Below, in pieces: positions 1 to 6,032 of a stretch of 8,420 nt of DNA. Each line of letters starts with the position of its first letter. The stretch's first letter is position 1. The stretch is from Reyranella sp. (lineage in GTDB: Bacteria > Pseudomonadota > Alphaproteobacteria > Reyranellales > Reyranellaceae). Under the pieces are notes generated by a model, which did not search any database, had not been told where the DNA came from, and saw only the letters and a list, made by a program, of their open reading frames with translations. The position numbers and the translations under genes are program-made. The stretch is taken from positions 1-8,420 of the forward strand of contig JADHLS010000197.1 of assembly GCA_016780605.1 (NCBI GenBank), given 5' to 3'.

Positions 1-1
1 G

Positions 2-292
2 TTTGCGCTGCAGGTCGACGCGGGCAGCGGTGTCGGCGATGCGCCGCAGGTTTCCATCTCCTATGATTTCACCGGCGACGGCACCGTCGACCGCGTCGAG
101 ACCTGGCACTATTTCGCGACCAACGACACGGCCGGCTGGGAGTCTTATGGCAGCCATATCGGCCTTCAGTCGGCGACGGGCGCGGCGATGCAGGATCTCG
201 TGGGCGGCACCGTCACCGTGGCGCTCTGGACGGCGCTCGGCAGCCATCCGGTCCAGGTCGATCTCGCGCACTCCACCCTCACCCTGCCATTT
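2..292 (+). repeat. Repeat domain A (truncated) of the calcium-loop protein
   Basis: Residues 1-97 of the visible protein. The calcium-type loop is at nt 65-100, with Thr instead of Asp at loop position 3 and Asp at position 5. It ends with the strand STLTLPF. The segment around GAAMQDLVGG is nearly identical to repeat B (GAAMQNLVGG), so A and B are closer to each other than to C there. Confidence 0.75.
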
Positions 293-1393
293 GGCGCACA
301 GAGCGCGGGCGGCGGGTCGGCGCCGGATCCCGTACCCACGCCGGACCCGGCACCAGCGCCCAATCCGTCGCCACCCCCTGTGGCGGGTGGGGGTCTGGTG
401 CTGTCGGACGGCGCCGTCCACTTCGATCCAGCCCAGGGCATCGTGACCCTGGCGTCGTCGAACGGTGCGAACCACGATGGCGCGCCGCATGACACCGCGA
501 GCTTCACGCTGGAGAACATCACCGCCGGCTATCTCGCCGGCGATACGACCGGCTTCAAGCTCATGGTCGATGCCGGTGCGCATGTCGGCGATGCGGCCCA
601 AATGGCCATCTCCTACGACTTCGACGGCAACGGCACCTTCGATCGCACGGAGACCTATCGGTACTTCGCCACCGACGACGGAACAGGATGGCAGGCCTAC
701 GACAGCGGCGCGGGGCCGAGCGCAGTGTCCGGTGCGGCGATGCAGAACCTCGTCGGCGGGGCGGTGAAGGTCGATCTGTGGACCGCCATCGGCTCACATC
801 AGGTCAGCGTGGATCTCGCTTCCTCCTCGCTCGACCTGCCGTTCTCGTTCGGCCAGGGCAGCGGCGGGCCGGCACCGCAACCTCCTGTCCAGCCGCAACC
901 CCAACCGACGGTTCCGACGGACAGCACTCACTTCCTCGTCTCGGCGGGATCATCCGCGCTGCAGCTCAGCACGCCGGGCGATGTCGTCATCGCCAGCGCC
1001 GCAGGCGGCCATTACATCGATCAGCCGCACGATGCCGTAGTGTTCAAGGCGGAGGGATTGAACGGCCACTATGACGGTGGCGGCACCAGCTTCACGTTGC
1101 CAGTCGACGCGGGATCGGGTGTGGGCAACGGGACGCAGTTGCGCCTCAGCTTCGACTTCGACGGCAACGGCACGACCGACCGGACGGAGACGTGGCAATA
1201 TTTTGAGACGAACAACGTCGCCGGTTGGGAGAACGACCCGCAGGCCCGCGGGGTGACCAGCGCGTCCGGCGCCTATGCCGACTTCACCGGCGGCAGCGTC
1301 ACGGCGGAGGTCTGGAACACGATTGGGACGTCGCCGGTCACGCTCCACGAAGGGGCGAGCGTGATCCTCCCTTATCATGGCTGGCTGACCTGA
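2..1393 (+). CDS. Repeat-containing, probably secreted protein with three EF-hand-like calcium loops (5' end missing)
   Basis: The frame is open from the window edge to a TGA at 1391-1393, giving 463 residues of C-terminal sequence; the true start lies upstream. The visible protein is three copies of one domain (the first truncated) separated by two Pro/Gly-rich linkers at about residues 98-131 and 282-309. Each domain has a 12-residue loop of EF-hand/dockerin type: DFTGDGTVDRVE (residues 22-33), DFDGNGTFDRTE (206-217) and DFDGNGTTDRTE (385-396). Acidic or amide residues fall at positions 1, 3, 5, 9 and 12 except for Thr at position 3 of the first. After each loop come an ET-(W/Y)-x-YF motif, a GW motif, a VxxxLW/VW-(T/N)-x-(I/L)G motif and a strand ending LPF or LPY. 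From memory, similar domains occur as C-terminal modules of secreted carbohydrate-active enzymes; I cannot confirm this. A role in calcium-stabilised binding or adhesion is inferred. The catalytic part, if any, is outside the window. No clear type I secretion signal or membrane anchor is seen at the C-terminus. Confidence 0.85.
   Translation, partial: FALQVDAGSGVGDAPQVSISYDFTGDGTVDRVETWHYFATNDTAGWESYGSHIGLQSATGAAMQDLVGGTVTVALWTALGSHPVQVDLAHSTLTLPFGAQSAGGGSAPDPVPTPDPAPAPNPSPPPVAGGGLVLSDGAVHFDPAQGIVTLASSNGANHDGAPHDTASFTLENITAGYLAGDTTGFKLMVDAGAHVGDAAQMAISYDFDGNGTFDRTETYRYFATDDGTGWQAYDSGAGPSAVSGAAMQNLVGGAVKVDLWTAIGSHQVSVDLASSSLDLPFSFGQGSGGPAPQPPVQPQPQPTVPTDSTHFLVSAGSSALQLSTPGDVVIASAAGGHYIDQPHDAVVFKAEGLNGHYDGGGTSFTLPVDAGSGVGNGTQLRLSFDFDGNGTTDRTETWQYFETNNVAGWENDPQARGVTSASGAYADFTGGSVTAEVWNTIGTSPVTLHEGASVILPYHGWLT
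395..844 (+). repeat. Repeat domain B of the calcium-loop protein
   Basis: A complete copy of about 150 residues. It opens with LVLSDGAVHFDP and contains a PHDTASFTLENI strand, a VDAG turn, the calcium-type loop at nt 617-652, the GW motif, and the closing strand SSLDLPF. The loop DNA shares an identical 21-bp stretch with repeat C (616-636 against 1153-1173), which points to internal duplication. Confidence 0.8.
929..1390 (+). repeat. Repeat domain C (C-terminal) of the calcium-loop protein
   Basis: The last copy, starting HFLVSAGSS. It contains PHDAVVFKAEGL, VDAG and the calcium-type loop at nt 1154-1189. It ends in ASVILPYHGWLT at the stop codon. It is more diverged than A and B after the GW motif, where it has VTAEVWNTIG in place of VxLWTxIGSH. 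The loop-to-loop distance is 184 residues for A-B and 179 for B-C, linkers included. Confidence 0.8.
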
Positions 1394-1401
1394 AGCACCT
1401 G

Positions 1402-1421
1402 CGGCCGCGTCTGTTCGGCCG
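1402..1421. terminator. Possible weak hairpin between convergent genes
   Basis: CGGCCG at 1402-1407 pairs with CGGCCG at 1416-1421 around an 8-nt loop, in the 35-bp gap between two convergent stop codons. The stem is short and has no U-tract on either strand, so it would not be a classical intrinsic terminator. Only its location suggests a role. Confidence 0.22.
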
Positions 1422-1428
1422 GCCCGAG

Positions 1429-2505
1429 CTAAACGTTCGCGCCCTGGATCGCGTCGATCACGGCCTTGGTGACGTCGGCGGTGCGCGCCGTGCCGCCGAG
1501 GTCGGGCGTGTGGAAGCGCTTGTCGGCGGTCACCCGCTCGATCGCCTTCATCAGACGCCCGGCGGCCGGCTTCTCGCCGAGATGCTCCAGCATCATGACG
1601 GCCGACCAGAAGGTGCCGACGGGATTGGCGATGCCTTTGCCCATGATGTCGAACGCCGACCCGTGGATCGGCTCGAACATCGAGGGAAAGACGCGCTCGG
1701 GATTGAGGTTTGCGGTGGGCGCGATGCCGAGCGAGCCGGCCAGCGCCGCGGCAAGGTCCGACAGGATGTCGGCATGAAGGTTGGTCGCAACCACGGTGTC
1801 GATCGATTGCGGTCGCATCACCATGCGCATGGTCATGGCGTCGACCAACATCTTGTCCCACGTCACGTCCTTGAACTCGCGCGCAACCTCGGCCGCGATC
1901 TCGTCCCACATTACCATGGCATGGCGCTGGGCGTTGGATTTGGTCACCACGGTGAGGAGCTTGCGCGGTCGCGACTGGGCGAGCCTGAAGGCGAAGCGGA
2001 TGATGCGCTCGACGCCGGCGCGGGTGAACATCGCCACGTCGGTCGCGGCCTCGAGCGGGGAGCCCTGGTGGACGCGGCCGCCGACGCCGGCATATTCGCC
2101 CTCGGAGTTCTCGCGCACGATCACCCAGTCGAGCTCGGGGCCGTTGACGCTGCGCAGCGGCGAGGTGATGCCCGGCAGCACGCGGGTCGGCCGTACGTTG
2201 GCGTACTGGTCGAACGGCTGGCAGATGGCGAGACGCAGCCCCCATAGCGTGATGTGGTCGGGAATGTCGGGATGGCCTGCCGATCCGAACAGGATGGCGT
2301 CGTGCTTCCTGATCAGGTCGCGGCCGTTCGCCGGCATCATGCGACCATGCTTCTTGTAATAGTCTCCGCCCCAGTCGAAGTGGTCGACCTTGAAGGCAAA
2401 GCTGCCCTCGCGCTTGGCGATGGCGCCCAGCACCTCGACGCCGGCCGACACGACCTCGGTGCCGATCCCGTCGCCCGGGATGGCGGCGATGGTGTAGGTC
2501 TTCAT
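1429..2505 (-). CDS. Tartrate dehydrogenase/decarboxylase or D-malate dehydrogenase, NAD-dependent
   Basis: A 358-residue protein of the isocitrate/isopropylmalate dehydrogenase superfamily, of normal full length. Members of the TtuC/DmlA branch oxidise and decarboxylate D-malate to pyruvate, and act on tartrates, in the cytoplasm with NAD, a divalent metal (usually Mn) and K+. Branch-typical segments are IPGDGIGTE (9-17), WGGDYY (45-50), GSAGHPDIPDH (74-84) and ICQPFDQYANVRPTR (94-108). By family alignment, substrate and catalytic residues would be R131, Y138 and K189, and metal ligands D222, D246 and D250. NLHADILSD (242-250) begins the family signature. HGSAFDIMGKGIANP (281-295) with Asp286 matches NAD rather than NADP users. 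The ATG start has GGAG 6 nt upstream. The gene follows the lipoprotein gene by 27 bp, so co-transcription is likely. I cannot tell D-malate from tartrate preference, so I give no symbol; a tartrate or malate regulator is not visible nearby. Confidence 0.93.
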   Translation of the reverse strand: MKTYTIAAIPGDGIGTEVVSAGVEVLGAIAKREGSFAFKVDHFDWGGDYYKKHGRMMPANGRDLIRKHDAILFGSAGHPDIPDHITLWGLRLAICQPFDQYANVRPTRVLPGITSPLRSVNGPELDWVIVRENSEGEYAGVGGRVHQGSPLEAATDVAMFTRAGVERIIRFAFRLAQSRPRKLLTVVTKSNAQRHAMVMWDEIAAEVAREFKDVTWDKMLVDAMTMRMVMRPQSIDTVVATNLHADILSDLAAALAGSLGIAPTANLNPERVFPSMFEPIHGSAFDIMGKGIANPVGTFWSAVMMLEHLGEKPAAGRLMKAIERVTADKRFHTPDLGGTARTADVTKAVIDAIQGANV

Positions 2506-2507
2506 GA

Positions 2508-2523
2508 GCTTCTCCGGAGAAGC
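2508..2523. promoter_or_regulatory. Perfect 16-bp palindrome covering the dehydrogenase ribosome binding site
   Basis: GCTTCTCCGGAGAAGC is self-complementary over all 16 bases and lies 2 bp before the dehydrogenase ATG. In mRNA it can fold into a 6-bp stem with a CCGG loop that holds the GGAG Shine-Dalgarno sequence. As DNA it could be a dimer operator. It fills most of the 27-bp gap after the lipoprotein stop codon. Function is inferred from position only. Confidence 0.45.
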
Positions 2524-2532
2524 CGCACCCGA

Positions 2533-3639
2533 TCAGCGCACAGGCACGGTGAGGATCGGAATCTGCGCTACCGTGCCGGTTTCGGCGAGAGACGTAAATA
2601 CCATCAAAAGGGTGAAGGTCCGCTTGGAGGCGTAGTCGTTGTCGTCGATCCAGTACGACAGTCCGCCGTAGGATACCGCAGCGTAGGCATTGGCGGGCGC
2701 GCTCGAACCCGAGTGGATGCGCACCAGCGGCCGCTCACGCATGTTGTCGGCGCTGCTGATGCGGACCGTCGGGATGGTCCGTCCCGACGCGATGTGCGCG
2801 TCGGGGACGTCGATCCCCATCGCGAGATCGATCAGGATGTCGCCCATCGTCCGTGACAGCACGGCGAGCTCCTTGCTGCTGCGCGGCGTCGCTCCGAAGA
2901 CGATGCTGAGCTCGCCGTCCTTGTCGGGCTTGAGATTGAGCGTGTTGCGGACGAAGGCGATGTCCTGGGTCGACTGGGGGCGCATGCCATCCGTGATGAT
3001 AAAGATGCCCACTTCCTCGCCATTGCGTTTTTCCGTGCGCACGCTGAGACGGCCCTCGATCTGAAGTCGCCGGAACGCATCGATCAGCGGATAGAACCGG
3101 GGGTCGGCGGGCTCGAGCACACCGCCCGAGATGCCCTGGTTCCTGATGCCGTTCAGCGACCGCACGGCAACCTGCAGCACCATGTCGGCCGCATTGCCGG
3201 CCTGGATCAGCTCGAAGATGCCGACCGGCGGGATCGGACGGATCAGCCGCCTGGTCATCTTGTCGCCCATCAGAGGCGAGTAGGAGATGGTCGGGCGATC
3301 GGAATACGTGGCGCCGGCCTTGGCCGTCGCTTGTGTCCACGGCACGTTCAAGGTGCCGGCCGAGGACACGCTGTTGCTGAGGATGCCCGCGGTGACGTCG
3401 GCCTCGACCGTGTAGGAGCTGACGATGGACGACACATCGATGAAGGACGGCGCGTCGCCGTAACGGATCGCGACGACGTTGCTCAGCATCTGTTGCTTCC
3501 ACGAGGTCGCCATCGCGCCGAGATAGTCCATGCGGTCCCTGGGGACGGTCGCCGGCCCGATGGATGAGCATGCCGACATTGAAAGCGCCAACGCGATCAG
3601 AGTGAGGCGAAGTCGCCTCGGCACCGTGCTGTTGTCCAT
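2533..3639 (-). CDS. Putative lipoprotein of unknown function
   Basis: A protein of 368 residues from the chosen ATG. The N-terminus has a charged region (PRRLR), a hydrophobic run (LTLIALALSMSA) and Cys24 followed by SSIG, which reads as a lipoprotein signal. The -3 residue is Met, so the lipobox is slightly unusual. The mature part begins VPRDRMDYLGAMATSWKQQM and goes on with LSNVVAIRYGDAPSFIDVSS. I recall this RDR-x-DY ... SWK-x-Q ... RYGD/RYAD pattern from a widespread uncharacterised proteobacterial lipoprotein family. No enzymatic motif is visible. The likely location is the periplasmic face of a membrane. The start is uncertain: an ATG at 3648 (GGGGG one base before it, too close) and a TTG at 3666 are in frame; the ATG at 3639 has GGGGG about 10 nt upstream. 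It is followed by the dehydrogenase gene 27 bp later. Why these two would be coupled is not clear. Confidence 0.8.
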   Translation of the reverse strand: MDNSTVPRRLRLTLIALALSMSACSSIGPATVPRDRMDYLGAMATSWKQQMLSNVVAIRYGDAPSFIDVSSIVSSYTVEADVTAGILSNSVSSAGTLNVPWTQATAKAGATYSDRPTISYSPLMGDKMTRRLIRPIPPVGIFELIQAGNAADMVLQVAVRSLNGIRNQGISGGVLEPADPRFYPLIDAFRRLQIEGRLSVRTEKRNGEEVGIFIITDGMRPQSTQDIAFVRNTLNLKPDKDGELSIVFGATPRSSKELAVLSRTMGDILIDLAMGIDVPDAHIASGRTIPTVRISSADNMRERPLVRIHSGSSAPANAYAAVSYGGLSYWIDDNDYASKRTFTLLMVFTSLAETGTVAQIPILTVPVR

Positions 3640-3811
3640 TTGGCGCATGCCCCCAAGAACGCCCAATCCCCATCGCTAGATTGCATGAGTGGCAATCCCC
3701 CGCCAACACCTATCCGGCCTTTACTGATCTGGACGCCGCCGTCGCGTCCTGCCACAAAGGAACAAGCCGGCTTGGGGGAAGATGCCGGCGCCAGGGCTTG
3801 GGGGAAACCAC
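3640..3811. other. Divergent intergenic region
   Basis: This region separates the minus-strand lipoprotein gene from the plus-strand leader and exporter unit, so it should hold both promoters. I find no convincing -35/-10 pair. It contains CAATC/GATTG half-sites (3664-3697) and a 12-bp direct repeat GGCTTGGGGGAA at 3769-3780 and 3795-3806, each copy lying just before an in-frame ATG. The exporter frame stays open back to 3640, but the encoded residues are Pro-rich and unlike a transporter N-terminus, so I treat this as non-coding. Confidence 0.5.
3664..3697. promoter_or_regulatory. Candidate operator: CAATC/GATTG half-site cluster
   Basis: CAATC at 3664-3668, GATTG at 3679-3683 and CAATC at 3693-3697 make two overlapping inverted repeats in the divergent region. 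The second is longer, GATTGC with GCAATC separated by 7 bp. The CAATCCCC octamer is also repeated directly 29 bp apart. The cluster is placed to control either direction. No regulator gene is in the window to match it. Confidence 0.35.
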
Positions 3812-3895
3812 ATGAAAAGCCTCCGTGGGTGCAGAGGGCATGCGCCGACGCATGCTCGGCGTGCGCCGTCAACGACGGCGGTATCCAGCAGATGA
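3812..3895 (+). CDS. Putative 27-residue leader peptide coupled to the MFS exporter
   Basis: ATG at 3812 is preceded by GGGGGA at 3799-3804 with good spacing. It opens 27 codons ending in TGA at 3893-3895. This stop overlaps the exporter start as ATGA (3892-3895), while the exporter start has no good ribosome binding site of its own. The peptide begins MKSLRGCRGH and ends TTAVSSR; 5 of 27 residues are Arg, two of them encoded by AGA, which is uncommon in such GC-rich DNA. An in-frame ATG at 3782, preceded by a copy of the same GGCTTGGGGGAA element, could extend it to 37 residues. Two tandem hairpins (3843-3861 and 3864-3880) lie inside it. Translational coupling or attenuation is inferred. 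It may be non-coding, since a short ORF can arise by chance. Confidence 0.45.
   Translation: MKSLRGCRGHAPTHARRAPSTTAVSSR
3843..3880 (+). promoter_or_regulatory. Tandem hairpins upstream of the exporter start (attenuator-like)
   Basis: CGCCGA (3843-3848) pairs with TCGGCG (3856-3861) over a 7-nt loop. CGCCGTC (3864-3870) pairs with GACGGCG (3874-3880) over a 3-nt loop. The outermost arms can also pair with each other (CGCCG with CGGCG), giving mutually exclusive folds. The second hairpin ends 11 nt before the exporter ATG and encloses the only GGCGG-like sequence there. High GC raises the chance of accidental stems. Confidence 0.4.
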
Positions 3896-5157
3896 AGAGG
3901 ACCTTCCAGGTCGCACTCCAGTTGCTCGTGGTGATGCTCGGGGCAATGACGGTGGCGACGATCGCCCCCGTTCTCGCCCCCGTGGTGGCGCACCCGCCGC
4001 AGCACGGTCTCCTGAGCGACTTTTCGCCCTCGGCGCGAAGCCTCCTGTACGGCTTGTTGCTCGGCATCCAGCCGCTGCTGGCGATATGCTCCGCGCCGCT
4101 GCTCGGGCAGCTCTCGGACCGGATCGGCCGCAAGGTGATTCTGCTGTACACCATGAGCGGCCTCGCCCTGGCCAACCTGGGAATGGCCCTCGCGATCAGC
4201 ACCGGCTGGGTCGTGTTCCTGATCGCCAGTGGGGTCATCAGGGGGCTCACCGCCGGCAACCATGCGGTCGCCCAGGCCGCACTGGTCGACTCCTGCCCGC
4301 CCGAGCGCAAGGCGTTCTATCTCAGCCTGTCGCTCGTGGCGTCGTCCGTGGGTTTCCTGGCCGGCCCGCTGCTCGGTGGCTGGCTGGCCGATTCGACGGC
4401 GATCTCATGGTCCCGGCCGTCCCTTCCGTTCTATGTCCTTGGCGCCGGCGGCCTCCTGACGGTGGTGCTGCTGGCCTTGACGATGCCGGGGGCGCCGCGT
4501 GACAGGCCCAAGCCAGTGGAGCCCGTCGATCCGCTGTCGGGCCTGCGCGCTCTGGCGAGCTCCTTCCGGGATCGAAACATCGGGCGTGTGTCGCTGGTGT
4601 TCGGCCTCATGCAAGTGGCATGGGCCGCCTACTTCCTGTTCCTCCCGATGTTCCTCGCGACCACGGAAGGCTTCTCTCATTCCAGGATCGGCACCCTCAT
4701 GGCGGGGATGGGGGTCGGCTTCCTGGTCAGCTACGGGGTCGGGCTCCCTGTCCTGGCGCAGTTCTGGTCCTCGCGGACCATCGCTCGGGCAGGCCTGCTG
4801 CTCACCGCAGCCGGCATTGCGGGCAGTGCCCTGGCCGGCAACGGGGTGTTGCAGTGGCTGCTGATCGTGCTCACGGGATTCGTCGTCTCGATCGCCTATG
4901 GCGCCATCCTTACGCTTTACTCGGATGCCGTCGACGCCACGCGGCAGGGCCAGATTCTCGGCATCAGCATCGCCGTCGTGAGCGGCGCGTGGGCCGTGAG
5001 CTCGATGGTTACGGGCTACTTCCAGTCGATCTCGCCATGGGCGCCGATCTGGTTTGCCACCGCCTTCATGACGTTGAGCTTCGTCGTGTCCCTTGCCCTG
5101 CCGCCGCCGAAGGAGGAGGCCGGCGACCCGGCTCGTTCCGAGAGCATCGCTGCATGA
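3892..5157 (+). CDS. MFS transporter, DHA1-type proton-coupled exporter (drug or metabolite efflux)
   Basis: A 421-residue inner-membrane protein with 12 predicted helices at about 8-32, 48-70, 83-102, 105-125, 143-168, 178-199, 232-257, 267-290, 296-315, 319-343, 354-376 and 384-403, split by a hydrophilic central loop (200-231). MFS motif A is GQLSDRIGRK (72-81) between helices 2 and 3. Helix 4 carries the conserved Arg of motif B (R117 in IRGLTAG). Helix 5 carries motif C, GFLAGPLLGG (154-163), which in this superfamily marks proton antiporters. Export of a small molecule is therefore likely; the substrate is unknown. I chose the ATG at 3892 because it directly precedes helix 1, gives the usual family length and overlaps the leader stop as ATGA. 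The frame is open upstream to 3640, but that extension does not look like protein. A convergent methyltransferase-like gene ends 30 bp downstream. Confidence 0.9.
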   Translation: MKRTFQVALQLLVVMLGAMTVATIAPVLAPVVAHPPQHGLLSDFSPSARSLLYGLLLGIQPLLAICSAPLLGQLSDRIGRKVILLYTMSGLALANLGMALAISTGWVVFLIASGVIRGLTAGNHAVAQAALVDSCPPERKAFYLSLSLVASSVGFLAGPLLGGWLADSTAISWSRPSLPFYVLGAGGLLTVVLLALTMPGAPRDRPKPVEPVDPLSGLRALASSFRDRNIGRVSLVFGLMQVAWAAYFLFLPMFLATTEGFSHSRIGTLMAGMGVGFLVSYGVGLPVLAQFWSSRTIARAGLLLTAAGIAGSALAGNGVLQWLLIVLTGFVVSIAYGAILTLYSDAVDATRQGQILGISIAVVSGAWAVSSMVTGYFQSISPWAPIWFATAFMTLSFVVSLALPPPKEEAGDPARSESIAA

Positions 5158-5180
5158 GCCGAACGACGTTGCGGTTGCCG

Positions 5181-5198
5181 AGCCCGCTTACACGGGCT
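5181..5198. terminator. Hairpin in the convergent gap, possibly bidirectional terminator
   Basis: AGCCCG (5181-5186) pairs with CGGGCT (5193-5198) around a 6-nt loop. It sits in the 30-bp gap between the exporter stop and the methyltransferase stop, and the loop contains that TAA (5188-5190, minus strand). There is no U-tract on either side, so intrinsic termination would be weak. Confidence 0.33.
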
Positions 5199-5919
5199 TC
5201 CGCGTGACGAAGACCTCCGGAAACTCGCCATCCAGGCCGAGGCTGTCGTCTCGAGTGACGTACGTTGTCGTCGGGCATCCGGTCCAGTCTTGCAGGATGA
5301 ACTCGAAATCGTCGCCATAGTCCCAGGTGACCAGGAAAGGGCCGTCCTTGGTGACTTGAATGGGGCCGTCGCCGACGGGCGGATTGCCGTGGTACTGCGC
5401 CTCGAGAAGATACTCGATGACTCCGTTCTTCAGGATGGCGCGCGGCTGACATTTGCGCACCCTCTTGTGCTTGGGAATGGTGAAGACGTGGATGCCTCCC
5501 GGCTTCAGCACCCGGATGATCTCTTTTGCGGCGACGTCCGGATGGAACACATGCTCGAGAACGTCCTGGGTGACGAAGACGTCGAACGAACGATCCGCGA
5601 AGGTGAGGTGCTCGAGGCTTTCGCATCTCACCCCGTCCTTCGTCGTTCCCGGCGCCACATCCGGGAGGAATTCGCTGGAGGAATACGAGCTGCAGTACTG
5701 GGAGATGAAGGTGTTCGACGGCGACGATTCGTGGATCGCGAGCTTCTCCCAACCGGCAAAGTGGCGATCGAGAATGTGCTGGAGGTGCCGCTGCCTCGGT
5801 ATCGAGTGGCATTTGCGGCACTTGTAGAAGTCCCTCAGCCACGCCTCGGTACTCTCGAAGACGGTTTGGGATCTGCAGCAGTGGCAATAGCCGGACGCCT
5901 GCCTGTGAAAGCCGATCAT
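5188..5919 (-). CDS. Class I SAM-dependent methyltransferase-like protein with N-terminal zinc ribbon
   Basis: A 243-residue protein from the chosen ATG. Four cysteines form two knuckles, C12-x2-C15 and C34-x2-C37, a likely zinc ribbon. The methyltransferase-like core shows SFDVFVTQDVLEHVFHPD (111-128) and RVLKPGG (136-142), typical of the Methyltransf_11 type motifs II and III. The usual Gly-rich motif I (GxGxG) is absent; its place after the first strand is taken by LAIHESSPSNTFI, with Glu64. From memory this IHESSPSN segment belongs to a real uncharacterised family and is not damage. Substrate is unknown; modification of a glycan, small molecule or protein are all possible. The start is uncertain: an in-frame ATG at 5961 would add 14 residues but lacks a ribosome binding site, while the ATG at 5919 has GGGGTGA just upstream. 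The gene is convergent with the exporter and divergent from the reductase, and stands alone. Confidence 0.82.
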   Translation of the reverse strand: MIGFHRQASGYCHCCRSQTVFESTEAWLRDFYKCRKCHSIPRQRHLQHILDRHFAGWEKLAIHESSPSNTFISQYCSSYSSSEFLPDVAPGTTKDGVRCESLEHLTFADRSFDVFVTQDVLEHVFHPDVAAKEIIRVLKPGGIHVFTIPKHKRVRKCQPRAILKNGVIEYLLEAQYHGNPPVGDGPIQVTKDGPFLVTWDYGDDFEFILQDWTGCPTTTYVTRDDSLGLDGEFPEVFVTRKPV

Positions 5920-6032
5920 TGTCACCCCGCACGAACCCTCAACCCGTCTCCGAAAGGTCATGGTAGCGGTCGCGCCTGAAGCGACGCAAGATCGCGGCGG
6001 GTGTGCGGGGGAAAAAGGGGGGAAGGGGATCC
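5920..6032. other. Divergent intergenic region between methyltransferase and reductase
   Basis: 113 bp expected to hold both promoters; no clear -35/-10 boxes are seen. A small inverted repeat GTCGC-n7-GCGAC lies at 5969-5985. A 23-nt all-purine tract (6007-6029) with G runs of 5, 6 and 4 leads directly into the reductase start and supplies its ribosome binding site. Confidence 0.45.

Noticed and set aside
950..2247. Long open frames on both strands overlapping the dehydrogenase gene in other frames
   Set aside because: They are rich in Arg, His and Ala without domain motifs, and run through a well-recognised gene. This is typical of antisense or shifted frames in GC-rich DNA.
2735..3709. 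A 324-codon minus-strand open frame overlapping the lipoprotein gene
   Set aside because: It is shifted against the frame that encodes a signal peptide and conserved-looking segments; the composition is that of a shadow frame.
3640..3891. N-terminal extension of the MFS exporter from an upstream TTG
   Set aside because: The extension is Pro- and Cys-containing, not membrane-like, and would overlap the divergent promoter region. The ATG at 3892 directly precedes helix 1 and gives normal family length.
6007..6029. Possible G-quadruplex in the purine tract
   Set aside because: Only three separate G runs of three or more are present, so a standard four-tract quadruplex cannot form without splitting one run with no loop.
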